NCBI RefSeq assembly: GCF_009720525.1
Contig: NZ_CP043930.1
Location: 7,018,001 to 7,082,000, forward strand
DNA: 64,000 nt
Reading direction: 5' to 3'
From: Gimesia benthica
GTDB lineage: Bacteria; Planctomycetota; Planctomycetia; Planctomycetales; Planctomycetaceae
Position 1 is the first letter of the stretch. Each line of letters opens with the position of its first letter. Made by a program: the position numbers and the translations under genes. This document shows, piece after piece, positions 1 through 9,579 of this stretch. The notes below the pieces were generated by a model. It searched no databases, had not been told where the DNA came from, and saw only the letters and a program-made list of their open reading frames with translations.

Positions 1-1883
1 ACGAACAGGTCGGTCAGTTCCGTCCCCATGGGGTCCGTGGCAACTTCCGCCATCCCGACGCGACTCCAGACGTGCACGATCTCGTCTGGAAACTTCTCCA
101 GCAGAACTTTCTCCATCCGGGTGTTATAGCGGATCGTTTCTTCCAGGTCGGTTCCCGCCAGACGAACTACATTGATCACCACTGCCCCTTCCGACAGGCG
201 CGGGACAAATTCAGTCCCCAGATTCGGGGCGATCAAGCCAAAAGCCACAAACAGGATCGTGAGCGCAAAACCGATCACCGCTGCTTTGTGGTGCATGGTG
301 AACCGCAGCACTGGTGCATACAGCCATTTCAGCACCCGGATCAGCAGTGGTTCTTTTTCCTTGAGATTTTTCGGGAGGAATAGGCTGGCGAGCACAGGCA
401 TCAACGTCAGTGAGAGCACCATTGACCCCGCCAGGGCCATTATGACTGTCAGTGCCATGGGACGGAACAGTTTCCCCTCGACTCCTTCCAGCGTCAGAAT
501 TGGCAGGTAGACGATCATGATGATCAGCTCGCCGAACATGGTAGGCTTGCGGACTTCGATGGCAGCATCCCGGATAATCTCCAGTCGACTGCGACCATCG
601 GCGCCGTGTGCCAGACAGCGGACACAGTTTTCAATCATCACCACGGAACTGTCTACAACCAGACCGAAGTCAATTGCACCCAGGCTGAGCAGGCTCGCTG
701 CGATGCCGAACTTCAACATGCCCGAAAAGGCAAACAGCATCGAAAGAGGAATTGCCAGGGCCACAATCAGACCGGCTCGCAGGTTCCCCAGAAATATAAA
801 CAGCACCGCAACTACGAGCAGACCTCCTTCGAACAGGTTCTTCTGCACGGTGTCTATCACGTGGTCCACCAGTTCGGTACGGTCGTAGACAGTCTGAATT
901 TCCACGCCCGCGGGCAGTGTCTCCCGGATTTCTTCCAGTCTGGTTTTCAGAGCGTGAGTTACCTCATGGCTGTTTTCCCCCATCAACATGAAACCGAGTC
1001 CCAATACTGCTTCTCCCCGGCCATTGGCGGTCACCGTTCCACGACGAATTTCATGCCCTATCTGCACATCCGCCACATCTTTGACCCGAATTGGAACTCC
1101 GTCACGAGACGTGATGACCACATTTTCAATCTGTTCCAGATTGACGGTCCGTCCCACCCCATGGACCAGCAGCATCTGGCTGCGATCGGTAATCGTCCCT
1201 CCGCCGACATTCTGGTTGTTTTCGCGGAGGGCCTGGGCCACCTGGTCAAAGGTCAGTTCGTGTTTGATGATCTGATCCGGATCGAGGCGTACCTGGTACT
1301 GCTTCTCATAGCCCCCCCAACTGTTGACCTCGGCAACTCCCGGCACGGAACGCAACTGAGGTTTTACGACCCAGTCATGTAGCGTTCGCAGTTCGGTCAG
1401 ACGTTTGACCCGTTCTTCGTTCGGTAGACGGGAAAAATCGACTCCTTCGTAGGTCAGAACATAGTGGAAGACTTCTCCCAGACCGGTCGAAACCGGTCCC
1501 ATCTGCGGTCGCTGGATTCCCTCTGGAAGCTGAACTGTACTCAGCCGCTCACTGATAAGTTGCCGCGCAAAATAGATGTCCACTCCGTCTTCAAAGATCA
1601 CGACCAATTGTGATAAGCCAAATTTCGAAATGGAACGCAAATCCTGTAGACCAGGCAGACCGCTGATTGCCTGTTCGACCGGGAAAGTAATCTGCCGTTC
1701 GACCTCATCGGGTGAAAGCGCCGGTGCCACCGTATTGATCTGAATCAGCACCGGCGTCGTGTCGGGAAACGCATCGATGTCGAGGTGTCTCAGTGAGATC
1801 ACTCCGACGCCAGCAAAAACCACGGTACACAAAATGACCAGAGCACGGTGGCGCAGTGAAAAATCAATCAGCCAGTTGAGCAT
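1..1883 (-). CDS. czcA: CzcA-like heavy-metal RND efflux pump, 3' end cut by window edge
   Basis: This is the inner-membrane RND subunit of a metal-exporting CzcCBA-type complex. Reading leftward from an ATG at 1883, it opens with the standard first membrane helix followed by the periplasmic porter start with IDAFPDTTP and the VERQITFPVE motif. Transmembrane helix 4 carries DFGLVVD followed by SVVMIENC, which matches the DFGxxxD...EN pattern of CzcA-type (Zn/Co/Cd) pumps rather than the AIG pattern of CusA. About 627 codons are visible, roughly 60% of a 1,040-residue family member; the C-terminal half lies outside the window. It starts 17 bp after the adaptor gene, so the two are surely one operon. 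Divalent-cation specificity is inferred from the helix-4 motif only. Confidence 0.93.
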   Translation of the reverse strand, partial: MLNWLIDFSLRHRALVILCTVVFAGVGVISLRHLDIDAFPDTTPVLIQINTVAPALSPDEVERQITFPVEQAISGLPGLQDLRSISKFGLSQLVVIFEDGVDIYFARQLISERLSTVQLPEGIQRPQMGPVSTGLGEVFHYVLTYEGVDFSRLPNEERVKRLTELRTLHDWVVKPQLRSVPGVAEVNSWGGYEKQYQVRLDPDQIIKHELTFDQVAQALRENNQNVGGGTITDRSQMLLVHGVGRTVNLEQIENVVITSRDGVPIRVKDVADVQIGHEIRRGTVTANGRGEAVLGLGFMLMGENSHEVTHALKTRLEEIRETLPAGVEIQTVYDRTELVDHVIDTVQKNLFEGGLLVVAVLFIFLGNLRAGLIVALAIPLSMLFAFSGMLKFGIAASLLSLGAIDFGLVVDSSVVMIENCVRCLAHGADGRSRLEIIRDAAIEVRKPTMFGELIIMIVYLPILTLEGVEGKLFRPMALTVIMALAGSMVLSLTLMPVLASLFLPKNLKEKEPLLIRVLKWLYAPVLRFTMHHKAAVIGFALTILFVAFGLIAPNLGTEFVPRLSEGAVVINVVRLAGTDLEETIRYNTRMEKVLLEKFPDEIVHVWSRVGMAEVATDPMGTELTDLF

Positions 1884-1900
1884 ATGATTTCGATTCCCTT

Positions 1901-3544
1901 CTATTCAGCGCAACAGCCTGCTCCGAGGCTGTTCTTGAGAAGTTGTGCCCGCAAAACGTCGCTCCCCTGGGTCACGACGACTTCATCAGGAAGTAAGCCG
2001 GCGATGATTTCCACGCGATTGCCGTTAACGAATCCAGTACGAACGTTTCGCAGCTGAAAGACTTTGGGGCTCTCCGGGCTGTCGAAGTAATGCTTATTTC
2101 GAACAAAGACCACCTGACAACATCCCTCCCAGTGCACTGCACTCCGGGGAATCACGACCGCCTGTTTTTCCTGTCTCAGAATGATCCGGCCCGCGCCAAA
2201 AGTCTCATCGCGAAGCTGCCCTTCCGCATTATCGATTTCCGCCCTGACCTTTACCATCCGCGTCTGTTTATCAGCGGCAGTACTGATCCAGCTCAAGTTC
2301 CCGGTAACTTCCTTACGGCTTCCATTGGGTTGAAATCGGACCTGCTGTCCGACCTGGATCAAAGATGCCTCTTCCAGAGGAACATTGAGTATCAGCCACA
2401 TCCAACTGGGATCAGCCACTTCAAACAGGGTCCGCTCCGGAGTGACGACCTCACTGGAAACGACGTTCCGCTCCGTAATCACACCGTTCATTGAGCTGCG
2501 AACCGGGATCAGGTTGGCTGAGGCGGTCTGTGATCGAAACTGCTCTGCCAGTTCGTTGGGAAAACCCAGGAAACGCAGGCGGTCGATCATGGCCTGCTTG
2601 CTGAGATTTGCAATCGAAGAAACGTCCACCGACAACCCCAAATTAGCCAGAGCCTGTTCGACGCTCAGAACTTCGGCCTCTTCCTTTGCTAGAATAGACT
2701 CTGCTTCCAGGATGTCTTTGCCTGCGATGGCCCCTTTTAGTCCATTCAAACGTTCAAAGTTTTTGCGTGCCAGTTTTTCAGCGACTATCGCTTTTACCAG
2801 ATCCGCTTTGAGAAGTCCTACTTCCGCCGCGTCAACCACCGCCAGGATTTCTCCTTCCTGAACCTGGTCTCCCACATTTTTTAGTACCCGCCACGCAGTA
2901 CCCGGCACGCGTGAAGAAAGATTGGCCAGACGTGTCGGGTCATAGCGGATTTCTCCTGTTCCCGATACCCACTCTGTTACAGATTCCTGGTCGACCAGTT
3001 CTACATCAACGCCAGCCTGTTGAACCGCCTCGTTGGAAGCAAACTGGATTCGCTTCTGATACACCTTGCAGGCGGCATTATTGTCTGGTCGCTCCCGCAG
3101 TGCGAGAGCACGATCAGCTTGTTGCATTGTTGCCTTAGTAATCACCGGTGTCTTTTTCAGTTCAGCGACATCGGGATTGTGCAACGGGCAGTTGTTGACA
3201 CCATGCTCGGTACACCAGCCATAATCGGGGCTGGCAGGCATCAGGTCAGGGTTACAGATCACACACTTGGATTCGGGAACCCCGTGCTCTTCACACCAGT
3301 CCTTGAATACCAGCTTCGCCTGTCCCGTTAATTCTGCAAACGTCGGGATTTTCCAATGGTGGGTATGTCCGTAGTAACCGATGGCGACTAATACAGACAT
3401 GACAATGATGGTGGGTAACCCATCCAGAAACCAGCGTCCGAGCTTCCAGACCAGTCCGTGGGGACGTTGATCAGTTGGAGCTGGAGTGTCGGGAGAAGAC
3501 GTATCTGGATTAACAGAGGGTCGGCCTATAACAGATTGACTCAT
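1901..3544 (-). CDS. czcB: CzcB-like periplasmic adaptor (membrane fusion protein)
   Basis: This adaptor links the RND pump at 1-1883 to an outer-membrane factor. It has one N-terminal membrane helix (about residues 33-58), then a Cys/His segment with two similar modules (WCEEHGVPESKC and WCTEHGVNNC). After that come the biotinyl-lipoyl halves, a coiled-coil hairpin, the beta-barrel and a C-terminal membrane-proximal domain, ending in GCCAE. The ATG at 3544 is chosen because AAAGGA lies about 6-7 bases upstream; a TTG 21 bases further upstream would place that Shine-Dalgarno inside the gene. The doubled CxEHGV...C modules probably bind metal before hand-off to the pump; that role is inferred. 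Confidence 0.9.
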   Translation of the reverse strand: MSQSVIGRPSVNPDTSSPDTPAPTDQRPHGLVWKLGRWFLDGLPTIIVMSVLVAIGYYGHTHHWKIPTFAELTGQAKLVFKDWCEEHGVPESKCVICNPDLMPASPDYGWCTEHGVNNCPLHNPDVAELKKTPVITKATMQQADRALALRERPDNNAACKVYQKRIQFASNEAVQQAGVDVELVDQESVTEWVSGTGEIRYDPTRLANLSSRVPGTAWRVLKNVGDQVQEGEILAVVDAAEVGLLKADLVKAIVAEKLARKNFERLNGLKGAIAGKDILEAESILAKEEAEVLSVEQALANLGLSVDVSSIANLSKQAMIDRLRFLGFPNELAEQFRSQTASANLIPVRSSMNGVITERNVVSSEVVTPERTLFEVADPSWMWLILNVPLEEASLIQVGQQVRFQPNGSRKEVTGNLSWISTAADKQTRMVKVRAEIDNAEGQLRDETFGAGRIILRQEKQAVVIPRSAVHWEGCCQVVFVRNKHYFDSPESPKVFQLRNVRTGFVNGNRVEIIAGLLPDEVVVTQGSDVLRAQLLKNSLGAGCCAE

Positions 3545-3713
3545 GAGATGTCCTTTCTTGCTCAATATGTTGAGAAGCAGGAGCCTGATAAAACGGTTTT
3601 TAAGCGATTGGAAACAGACACGGAAGTCAAGAAATCACCGCAAATTCAGCCGGAATCACGGACGATCAAAATCGACGGACTCCGGATAATCTACGATGCT
3701 CGTGTCGGACGCT

Positions 3714-4178
3714 TTAGAGCAGATAGGCGGCAGAAAGATGACAGATTTCCCGCCCAGAAGAGAGCGGCGGGAAGTGACAGCCTCGATTAGCAGTGTGCCT
3801 CAGACAGACGAGCCTGAATGACATGTGGGCAACGTCATTGAGGTCGACGACGAGAAATTCAGAGAAAGAGCCAGCATCGATCAGGCTGGGACAGTCAACC
3901 ACAGTAGCGATCACGGCGCCCCCGCAAAAACAATTCGGCTGATTACCGTCCTGAGGGCACTTCGGTTGGACTGGTCTTTGTTCCTGGTTCTCAGAATGCT
4001 GATCCTGTTCTTCAGAATCTCTGTGATGGCAACAGGTTGCACTTGCAGTTTCCTGAACGGATACCGATTCAGACAGCGCAGCAACACAAGACCCCAGACA
4101 TATGTCCCTACAAGGAAGATAGGGACATATAATCGCCAGGAAGGTCATTAAAATATTGATGGTGTGCTGCATGTACAT
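3714..4178 (-). CDS. Small secreted Cys/His-rich protein of an efflux operon
   Basis: The 154-residue product has a signal-peptide-like N-terminus and then a Cys/His-rich segment (TCCHHRD, then NCFCGGAV). A hydrophobic-basic tail ends in HLSAAYLL. I do not recognise a named domain. It sits between the outer-membrane factor (4399-6072) and the adaptor (1901-3544), all on the minus strand. Similar small proteins occur at 9184, 29748, 40963 and 41588, each next to a metal pump or its relatives. A periplasmic metal-binding role is inferred from composition and position. The ribosome-binding site is weak. Confidence 0.6.
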   Translation of the reverse strand: MYMQHTINILMTFLAIICPYLPCRDICLGSCVAALSESVSVQETASATCCHHRDSEEQDQHSENQEQRPVQPKCPQDGNQPNCFCGGAVIATVVDCPSLIDAGSFSEFLVVDLNDVAHMSFRLVCLRHTANRGCHFPPLSSGREICHLSAAYLL

Positions 4179-4398
4179 ACAAAACCCTGTTTGCCTAACT
4201 AATTTTAAGTATAGTCGGACTGATATTGGAGATCAATACTGTAACCTTAGAAATACAATGTGACGATCTCCTCATAGTATTGAGATCAGAGCCTGAAACG
4301 AGCGCCTTCTCCAGGTTTCCTGTCCTGAAAAAGACCTGCTTCAGATCAAAGCCTTGTTGTTCAAAAGTTGCTTCATACTTAATTGAGATGATGGACCT

Positions 4399-6072
4399 CT
4401 ATAGTGCCGCAGGAGCAAAGTTACTCAAATTAGCGTTGCTTTGTTTCTGTAACTGCTGCTGAACTGCACGCAATCTTCCTCCGCCCCCCGCATCCTGAAT
4501 TGCCGTTCCGATCGTCGCCGGGTTCAGGCCTCCAGTCATCTGCAGCCCTGATATTTCGACAGCCAGTCGATGTGCCCGGTTCAATGCATCAATGTACTCC
4601 AGGTTTGACTGGAAGTTGCTCTGTTGTACATTGAGTACGGCTAGAAAACTGAATTGTCCTTTCTCATAGCCTTTGATCATCAGTTCCAGCGCTTCCCTGA
4701 GTTCGGGCAGCACTTCTTTTCGCATCTGTTCTGCCTGGTTCCGCGCCAACATGTAATCTCGATATGAGGAGATCAACTGATCGCGCAATACCAGACGCAC
4801 CCGTTCCAGTTCGCGCTCGGATCGGTTTACTTCGGAAACGGCATTATAGATGCCCCCTTGATTACGATTGAAGAGAGGAAGTGGAAGTGCTACCAGCGTA
4901 TTAAATGTCGCGTAGTCTCCGATCGAATTGTAATCAGTAACAAATTGTAAAGTCACATCTGGAACTGGGACAGCTTCAGCACTGGCAAGCTGTCCGCGGG
5001 CGACACCGATTTGGCTTTCCGCCGTGAGCAACTGAGGACTTTCGGACAATAGACGCTGCCATTCCGACTCCAGATCAAATTCCGGTAAATCTTCCTCCGG
5101 TTGCATGAGCTGACTGACCGGTAATTCCGGACAGCCCACGATTACAGCGAGCTTCTGCCAGGCAGATTCGAAATCAGTATGCGCATTCGTCAGCGATGCA
5201 CGAACTGTGGCGTTTTGCGCTTTCGCCTGCAACATATCCGTCCTCGGAACTTGCCCAGCCTTATAGAGTCTCTCAGCGGCATCCAGTGTCTGTTGTGAGA
5301 GTTGGGCGATTTCTTTCACCAGTTTTAATTGTTCCTGTGCTCCCAGCACATCATAGTAGCGCAACCTGACATCATTGATGACGCGCATCTGCTGAGCATC
5401 GAGCTGCAGTTGTGACGTTTGGATACCATAAGTTTCTGTTGCCTGGGCTTTATCCAATTTCCCTGCTGTAATAAATGTCTGCTGCACAAGAATACCATTT
5501 GATTGCGTATCACCATTACTGCTCGCTGTGGAGTTGACATACCCTACGGTTGGGTTTGGATAGAGGCCTGCCTGGGTCCAGTTCCCCCGTTCTTTCTCGA
5601 TCTCCGCTCGTTGCAGAGCCATGGTGGGATTGTTCGATAGTGCTATCTGTTCAAGTTCCTCCAACGTCATCGTCTGGCTGGTTGGTGTTAATGGATTTTC
5701 CGAAGAATCTGTTTCTGGTACGTTCGGGCCTCCTGCCGGTGGTACAGGTGGTGGGATTTTACCTTCAAAAACTTCATGGTATGATGTTAAAGTCAATTTT
5801 TCTCTCGATTCGGCATGTGTCGTTTCTGCAAAATTATTGACTTCGACTTCAGAAGTAGATTCAGCTATCTGTGCAGCCTGTGACTGGCTGTCCTTGATGC
5901 CAACCATCTGCCTGTCTTCCTTTATTGAGCCAGCCTGATGGGCAGTCATCTGTCCACGATCTGAGGCACAGGAAGTTAAAAGTAGAGTGGGAATCAGGAT
6001 CAGTCGAAATGATCTAACTGAATGTGATCCAAAGCTACTGAGTTTAATTAACTTTTCCGGCATTCCATGCAT
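4399..6072 (-). CDS. czcC: CzcC/TolC-like outer-membrane factor lipoprotein
   Basis: This is the outer-membrane channel of a tripartite metal exporter. The ATG at 6072 has AGGAG about seven bases upstream and is followed by a lipoprotein signal with lipobox LLLTSC. After a low-complexity linker come two OEP repeats; the first begins around TLEELEQIALSNNP and contains AGLYPNPTVGY, and the second has the VALPLPLFNRNQG motif typical of CzcC proteins. The open frame extends upstream to 6198, but that stretch lies in a perfect-looking hairpin (6152-6186) and is probably not translated. The tail is rich in Gln and Ala. Position just upstream of the Cys-rich protein, adaptor and pump supports a single efflux operon. 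Confidence 0.9.
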   Translation of the reverse strand: MHGMPEKLIKLSSFGSHSVRSFRLILIPTLLLTSCASDRGQMTAHQAGSIKEDRQMVGIKDSQSQAAQIAESTSEVEVNNFAETTHAESREKLTLTSYHEVFEGKIPPPVPPAGGPNVPETDSSENPLTPTSQTMTLEELEQIALSNNPTMALQRAEIEKERGNWTQAGLYPNPTVGYVNSTASSNGDTQSNGILVQQTFITAGKLDKAQATETYGIQTSQLQLDAQQMRVINDVRLRYYDVLGAQEQLKLVKEIAQLSQQTLDAAERLYKAGQVPRTDMLQAKAQNATVRASLTNAHTDFESAWQKLAVIVGCPELPVSQLMQPEEDLPEFDLESEWQRLLSESPQLLTAESQIGVARGQLASAEAVPVPDVTLQFVTDYNSIGDYATFNTLVALPLPLFNRNQGGIYNAVSEVNRSERELERVRLVLRDQLISSYRDYMLARNQAEQMRKEVLPELREALELMIKGYEKGQFSFLAVLNVQQSNFQSNLEYIDALNRAHRLAVEISGLQMTGGLNPATIGTAIQDAGGGGRLRAVQQQLQKQSNANLSNFAPAAL

Positions 6073-6151
6073 CACAGTTCTCCTGAACCTGATAATTCTA
6101 ATCTCATAATCCATCCCAACGTATAATTTTGAGATGTTCTCGTTGGCCGAT

Positions 6152-6186
6152 TCTCGAGCCCTCTCTTTGTAAGAGAGAGCTCGAGA
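6152..6186. terminator. Long hairpin between ABC transporter and efflux operon
   Basis: TCTCGAGC pairs with GCTCGAGA (8 bp). After one mismatch, CTCTCTT pairs with AAGAGAG around a three-base loop. It lies between the ABC ATPase stop (6212) and the outer-membrane factor start (6072). No T-run follows on the minus strand, so it could be a factor-dependent terminator, an attenuator or an RNA-processing site. Confidence 0.5.
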
Positions 6187-6211
6187 TAGACCGTCCAATA
6201 AAAGTCTTTCT

Positions 6212-6904
6212 TTAAGCTGTTTTCAACAGATTCTGGTCTGAACCTGCCTGGATGCGACCTTCAGAAAGACGTAAAGTTCTGCGGGCACACTCCGCAGCAG
6301 ACAAATCATGTGTTACCATGATGACCGTGCGACCTTCCTCGTTGAATTGCCGCAGGAAAGCAAGAACCTGATCACGGGTCTCCGGATCAAGGTTCCCTGT
6401 CGGTTCATCAGCGAGGATGATCAACGGGTCGTTGGCCAGCATGCGAGCCAGTGCGACGCGCTGTTGCTGACCAATACTGAGTTCACTCGGTTTATGATGC
6501 AGTCTATCCTGCAGCCCAACCGTGCCCAGCAATTCCTCCGCCCGCTCCTGTTGCTCTGTTTTAAACTTTTGTGACAGCATCATAGGGACCTGAACATTTT
6601 CAATCGCGGTCAGATAAGGCACCAGATTGAATGTCTGGAAGACAAATCCAATCTTATTCTGTCTGACTTCAGCGCGCTGCTCAATCGGCAAATCATAAAT
6701 TGATACGTCGTCGAGCAGAATGCGGCCTTCAGAAGGGGCCGACATTGCCCCCAGCATGGAGAGCAGCGTCGTTTTTCCGCTCCCGCTGGGACCGATGATC
6801 GCAGCGAACTCACCTCGCGCGATTTCAATAGAGGTCGAGTCTAGCGCGACCACTTCGTGCTGTTGCTTACAATATACTTTTTTAACAGATTCTAACTTTA
6901 ACAT
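6212..6904 (-). CDS. ABC transporter ATP-binding protein, MacB/LolD type
   Basis: The 230-residue ATPase energises the FtsX-type permease encoded immediately upstream. All motifs are present: Walker A GPSGSGKTT, Q-loop in FVFQTFN, signature LSIGQQQRVALAR, Walker B LIILADEPTG and the switch histidine in VTHD. The FNLVPYLTAIENV stretch is typical of the MacB/LolD branch, whose members drive mechanotransmission rather than transport through the membrane domain. The ATG at 6904 follows a strong AAGGAGGT that sits in the last codons of the permease gene, indicating translational coupling. The gene neighbourhood suggests export or handling of metals or of a lipoprotein, but the substrate is unknown. 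Confidence 0.92.
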   Translation of the reverse strand: MLKLESVKKVYCKQQHEVVALDSTSIEIARGEFAAIIGPSGSGKTTLLSMLGAMSAPSEGRILLDDVSIYDLPIEQRAEVRQNKIGFVFQTFNLVPYLTAIENVQVPMMLSQKFKTEQQERAEELLGTVGLQDRLHHKPSELSIGQQQRVALARMLANDPLIILADEPTGNLDPETRDQVLAFLRQFNEEGRTVIMVTHDLSAAECARRTLRLSEGRIQAGSDQNLLKTA

Positions 6905-6908
6905 TTAG

Positions 6909-8129
6909 TTATACCTCCTTGAAACAGAGACAGGGATCGAGGCGGGAAGCCTGGCGCGCCGGAAAATAACTGGCAGCCAGAGTGACCAGCACCGCAACCG
7001 TAGAGGCAACGATTGCCAGACTCGGGACTGGAAACACTGCTACACTCGCAAATACAGGTCCCAGAAAGACTGCTATCAGACTTCCCAAAACATAACCGCT
7101 AATCCCCCCGGCCAGGCCCAGCAGAGCCGCTTTTGCCAGGAACAACTGCGTGACGAATCTCGGCGTGGCCCCCAGAGCCATCAGCGTGCCGATTTCGCGA
7201 CGACGTTCTATGACGTTCGCAAAGCTTGCACTCGCCATACTCGCACCACCGACGGCCACCAGAATCACAAGGAACAGGTACGATAGACTTGTCATCATCC
7301 GGTTAATCGAAACCTGAGTTTCGACCACATTGGCGATCGTCACCACCTTGGTACCGGGCAGTAATGACTGCAACTCCCCTACCAATCCGTTAGCGACGTC
7401 TTCGCAGCAGCCCATGACTTCAATAATATTCACAACCGGTCCTGTTCCTGACAGCCGTTGCACGGTATGCAGGTGGGCGAACACCCGACTGTCATCGACG
7501 GTCCCCGTCGAGGGAAGCACGCTGAGTACCTCAAACGTTTCCCCCAGAAGTTGGAGCTGGTCCCCTTCTTTCAGTCCCTTACTGGCGGCAAAATCAGAAC
7601 CAAGCAAAACTTCAGATTGATTCAGGTGTTGCAGAGCCCTGCGTTCTGCCAGGGAGTCTGGAGCGTCCAGATTTTCATCAGCCACGTTAATCTTAGCTTT
7701 ACAACCTTCATGCTTTTTGAATAGCATGCCGCCTCCCGACCAGGCATTCATCTTCTGTATTTCGGACTGTGGCAGGATGCCCGTCAGAATCACGTTGCGG
7801 TCGTCCAGTTTGGTGGGGACACAGAGTTTGGGGGTAATCGCTTCCACTCCGGTCAGTCCCGCCAGTGCCAGTTCAGCCACGTGTTCTTCTGGGATGGTTT
7901 CCTTGTGCATGTCTGCAGCATAATAATCCTGCAGTGTGACGCCTTCGGGGAGAATCAGTACGTTCGCTCCCAGTTCGTCAAGTTTACCAGCAACCTCCTG
8001 TTCTGAGAAAATTGTAACGTTGCGGATCGCTACCAGCGCTGTCACACTCAAAATGATTGCCAGCAGGCTGGCGATCAGCGCCGTAGGACGCTCTTTCATT
8101 TCTTTCCAGATTATTGTTCTCATTGTCAT
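6909..8129 (-). CDS. FtsX-like ABC permease
   Basis: The 406-residue protein has one N-terminal helix, a periplasmic domain of about 230 residues, and three C-terminal helices with the FtsX signature (ERRREIGTLMALGATP). This is the MacB/LolC topology. The periplasmic part contains CCED and GCKAK, giving it several cysteines. The ATG at 8129 is preceded by AAGGAGGT at good spacing. It lies 4 bp from its ATPase and 33 bp after the thioredoxin-like gene, so the three are one transcription unit. Function in metal stress is inferred from context; the family also includes lipoprotein and peptide exporters. Confidence 0.88.
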   Translation of the reverse strand: MTMRTIIWKEMKERPTALIASLLAIILSVTALVAIRNVTIFSEQEVAGKLDELGANVLILPEGVTLQDYYAADMHKETIPEEHVAELALAGLTGVEAITPKLCVPTKLDDRNVILTGILPQSEIQKMNAWSGGGMLFKKHEGCKAKINVADENLDAPDSLAERRALQHLNQSEVLLGSDFAASKGLKEGDQLQLLGETFEVLSVLPSTGTVDDSRVFAHLHTVQRLSGTGPVVNIIEVMGCCEDVANGLVGELQSLLPGTKVVTIANVVETQVSINRMMTSLSYLFLVILVAVGGASMASASFANVIERRREIGTLMALGATPRFVTQLFLAKAALLGLAGGISGYVLGSLIAVFLGPVFASVAVFPVPSLAIVASTVAVLVTLAASYFPARQASRLDPCLCFKEV

Positions 8130-8162
8130 GAGAGACCTCCTTAAAGTATATGATGCAATGGT

Positions 8163-8948
8163 TTATTTACAGTGTTTGCAGCCTTCCACGCCGCAGCTTT
8201 TTCCAGCTTTTTTCAGCTCGGCAATCAGCTGCTGGCTGGTCACACTATTGTTGAACTTCCCGACCATCACACCAGGAGGTGCCATAAAAATGACAGACGA
8301 GTTTTGTGAGTCAGGCACTCTCAGTTCATTCAAAAAGTCGCGTTCGGTCGGCTCAGATTGTGAGACGGTAATTACTTCAACCGCGTTTTTGTAACAGGGC
8401 ATCGATTGGAAATTCTGAACCCCATTGGGAATTCCTGTACTATTTGAGGCATTCACACACAGTAGCACCATTCTACGGTTCTGCAGATTCAACATGCACC
8501 GGGATTTGGCGGGGGATACGAATGCCTGCTGAATATAGTCAGCGTTGATCTGTTTCACATAGGAACCGGTGACCGCCCCATTGGGAGCAACTGCCAGCGT
8601 AAGCGGCATGGGCGCGCGTGAGACTCCATACTGTTCAACAATCTTGCGTTCCTGGGGATCGCCGGTGTTAACCGCCACAACGGACGCTGTGTTTTTGTCG
8701 GACAGATTCTGCTGCAGTGTGCTCCACATGCTTTTGGTGGTTGTATCCTGGTCTTTCCAGAACATGATAAACGTGTATTTATTCTGTTCCGCTGCGGAAG
8801 CACGTGATGCTTCCGCCTTGCTCAATGATGCCACCCGGGGCGTATTTTGAGCCGGGGAAACATTCGACATGGAAACCAGAAGAGTGCCTGCGGCCAGCAG
8901 ACGAATACCATTATTTTTGAACAGTTTTAAAAAAGTGTGAGACTTCAT
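8163..8948 (-). CDS. Secreted thioredoxin-fold-like protein without CXXC
   Basis: The product is 261 residues with a signal peptide ending near NVSPAQ. The first half looks like a thioredoxin-type lobe (FIMFWKDQD...VVAVNTGD...YGVSRAPMPLTLAVAPNGAV), including the cis-Pro-like APMP turn. Where the redox CXXC should follow FW there is KDQDTTTK, so it cannot be an ordinary dithiol oxidoreductase. The second half has a similar beta pattern ending with VIFMAPPGVMVG. The C-terminus, CGVEGCKHCK, is a compact Cys/His motif suited to metal binding. It is encoded just upstream of the FtsX permease, so a periplasmic partner role is plausible; the exact role is unknown. Confidence 0.65.
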   Translation of the reverse strand: MKSHTFLKLFKNNGIRLLAAGTLLVSMSNVSPAQNTPRVASLSKAEASRASAAEQNKYTFIMFWKDQDTTTKSMWSTLQQNLSDKNTASVVAVNTGDPQERKIVEQYGVSRAPMPLTLAVAPNGAVTGSYVKQINADYIQQAFVSPAKSRCMLNLQNRRMVLLCVNASNSTGIPNGVQNFQSMPCYKNAVEVITVSQSEPTERDFLNELRVPDSQNSSVIFMAPPGVMVGKFNNSVTSQQLIAELKKAGKSCGVEGCKHCK

Positions 8949-9183
8949 ATTATAAACTTCCTTACCTGTTTGTTGATTATGCTGCGATTTTGATCTGCAA
9001 AAAGAGGTAATGGGCTCGACCTGTAATTGCGCGCAGAAGCAGCGAAATGCAGTCTGATTTAAACAGACACAGGCGCAGCAGTTATCATTTGAATCAGAAT
9101 TGAATTCAAAGAGACGGTCAGCAAGATTGCTGTGGACAATTAGTGACCGTTACTGCCAGTAGGCAAGCGAGCCCGAGAGAAAT

Positions 9184-9576
9184 TTATAAGCGCAGCGGGA
9201 GTATTACAGCCGCCTGTGAAGTGTCATTCGCTACGTCATTCAGATGAGTTACGAAGTGGCAGGACTGATCCAGATTAACGACCAACGTCACCGGATGGGT
9301 GCAACTTTCCAGATGCACTACCGGCCCAACAGAGGCAAATATTTCGTCAGAAACATGACACGTACAGGGACATTCATGTTCTTCATCCAGCGGCAACTGC
9401 TGCTGGACTCCCTGTCTTTGATTCCACCGAGCACAACAGAAACAGGCTGTGGAAACAGCTTTGCAGTCACCGGATTCGTGCTGAACTGATTCTCCCTGCG
9501 CAGCAAATCCATGTCCCCAGCAGACCGGGCAGGGTTGCAGTAGTAGAACGATCATGAACAAGCGAATCAGTTTCAT
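9184..9576 (-). CDS. Small secreted Cys/His-rich protein
   Basis: About 130 residues with a signal peptide ending near CPVCWGHG. The mature part has CFCCARW, then HECPCTCHVSDE, then a beta-like stretch with LVVNLDQSCHFVTH and a basic-hydrophobic end VILPLRL. It resembles the proteins at 3714, 29748, 40963 and 41588 in layout, with a Cys cluster followed by a tail ending in Leu or Ile. I do not recognise a Pfam domain. It heads the operon that continues into the thioredoxin-like protein and ABC transporter. ATG at 9576 is preferred over the adjacent GTG at 9579. Confidence 0.55.
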   Translation of the reverse strand: MKLIRLFMIVLLLQPCPVCWGHGFAAQGESVQHESGDCKAVSTACFCCARWNQRQGVQQQLPLDEEHECPCTCHVSDEIFASVGPVVHLESCTHPVTLVVNLDQSCHFVTHLNDVANDTSQAAVILPLRL

Positions 9577-9579
9577 CAC

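Noticed and set aside
606-1382. Long plus-strand open frame opposite the RND pump gene
   Set aside because: It is antisense to a well-conserved RND reading frame, has no ribosome-binding site and no recognisable domain.
6073-6198. N-terminal extension of the outer-membrane factor to 6198
   Set aside because: The extension is encoded by a hairpin (6152-6186), and the ATG at 6072 has AGGAG and starts the lipoprotein signal directly.
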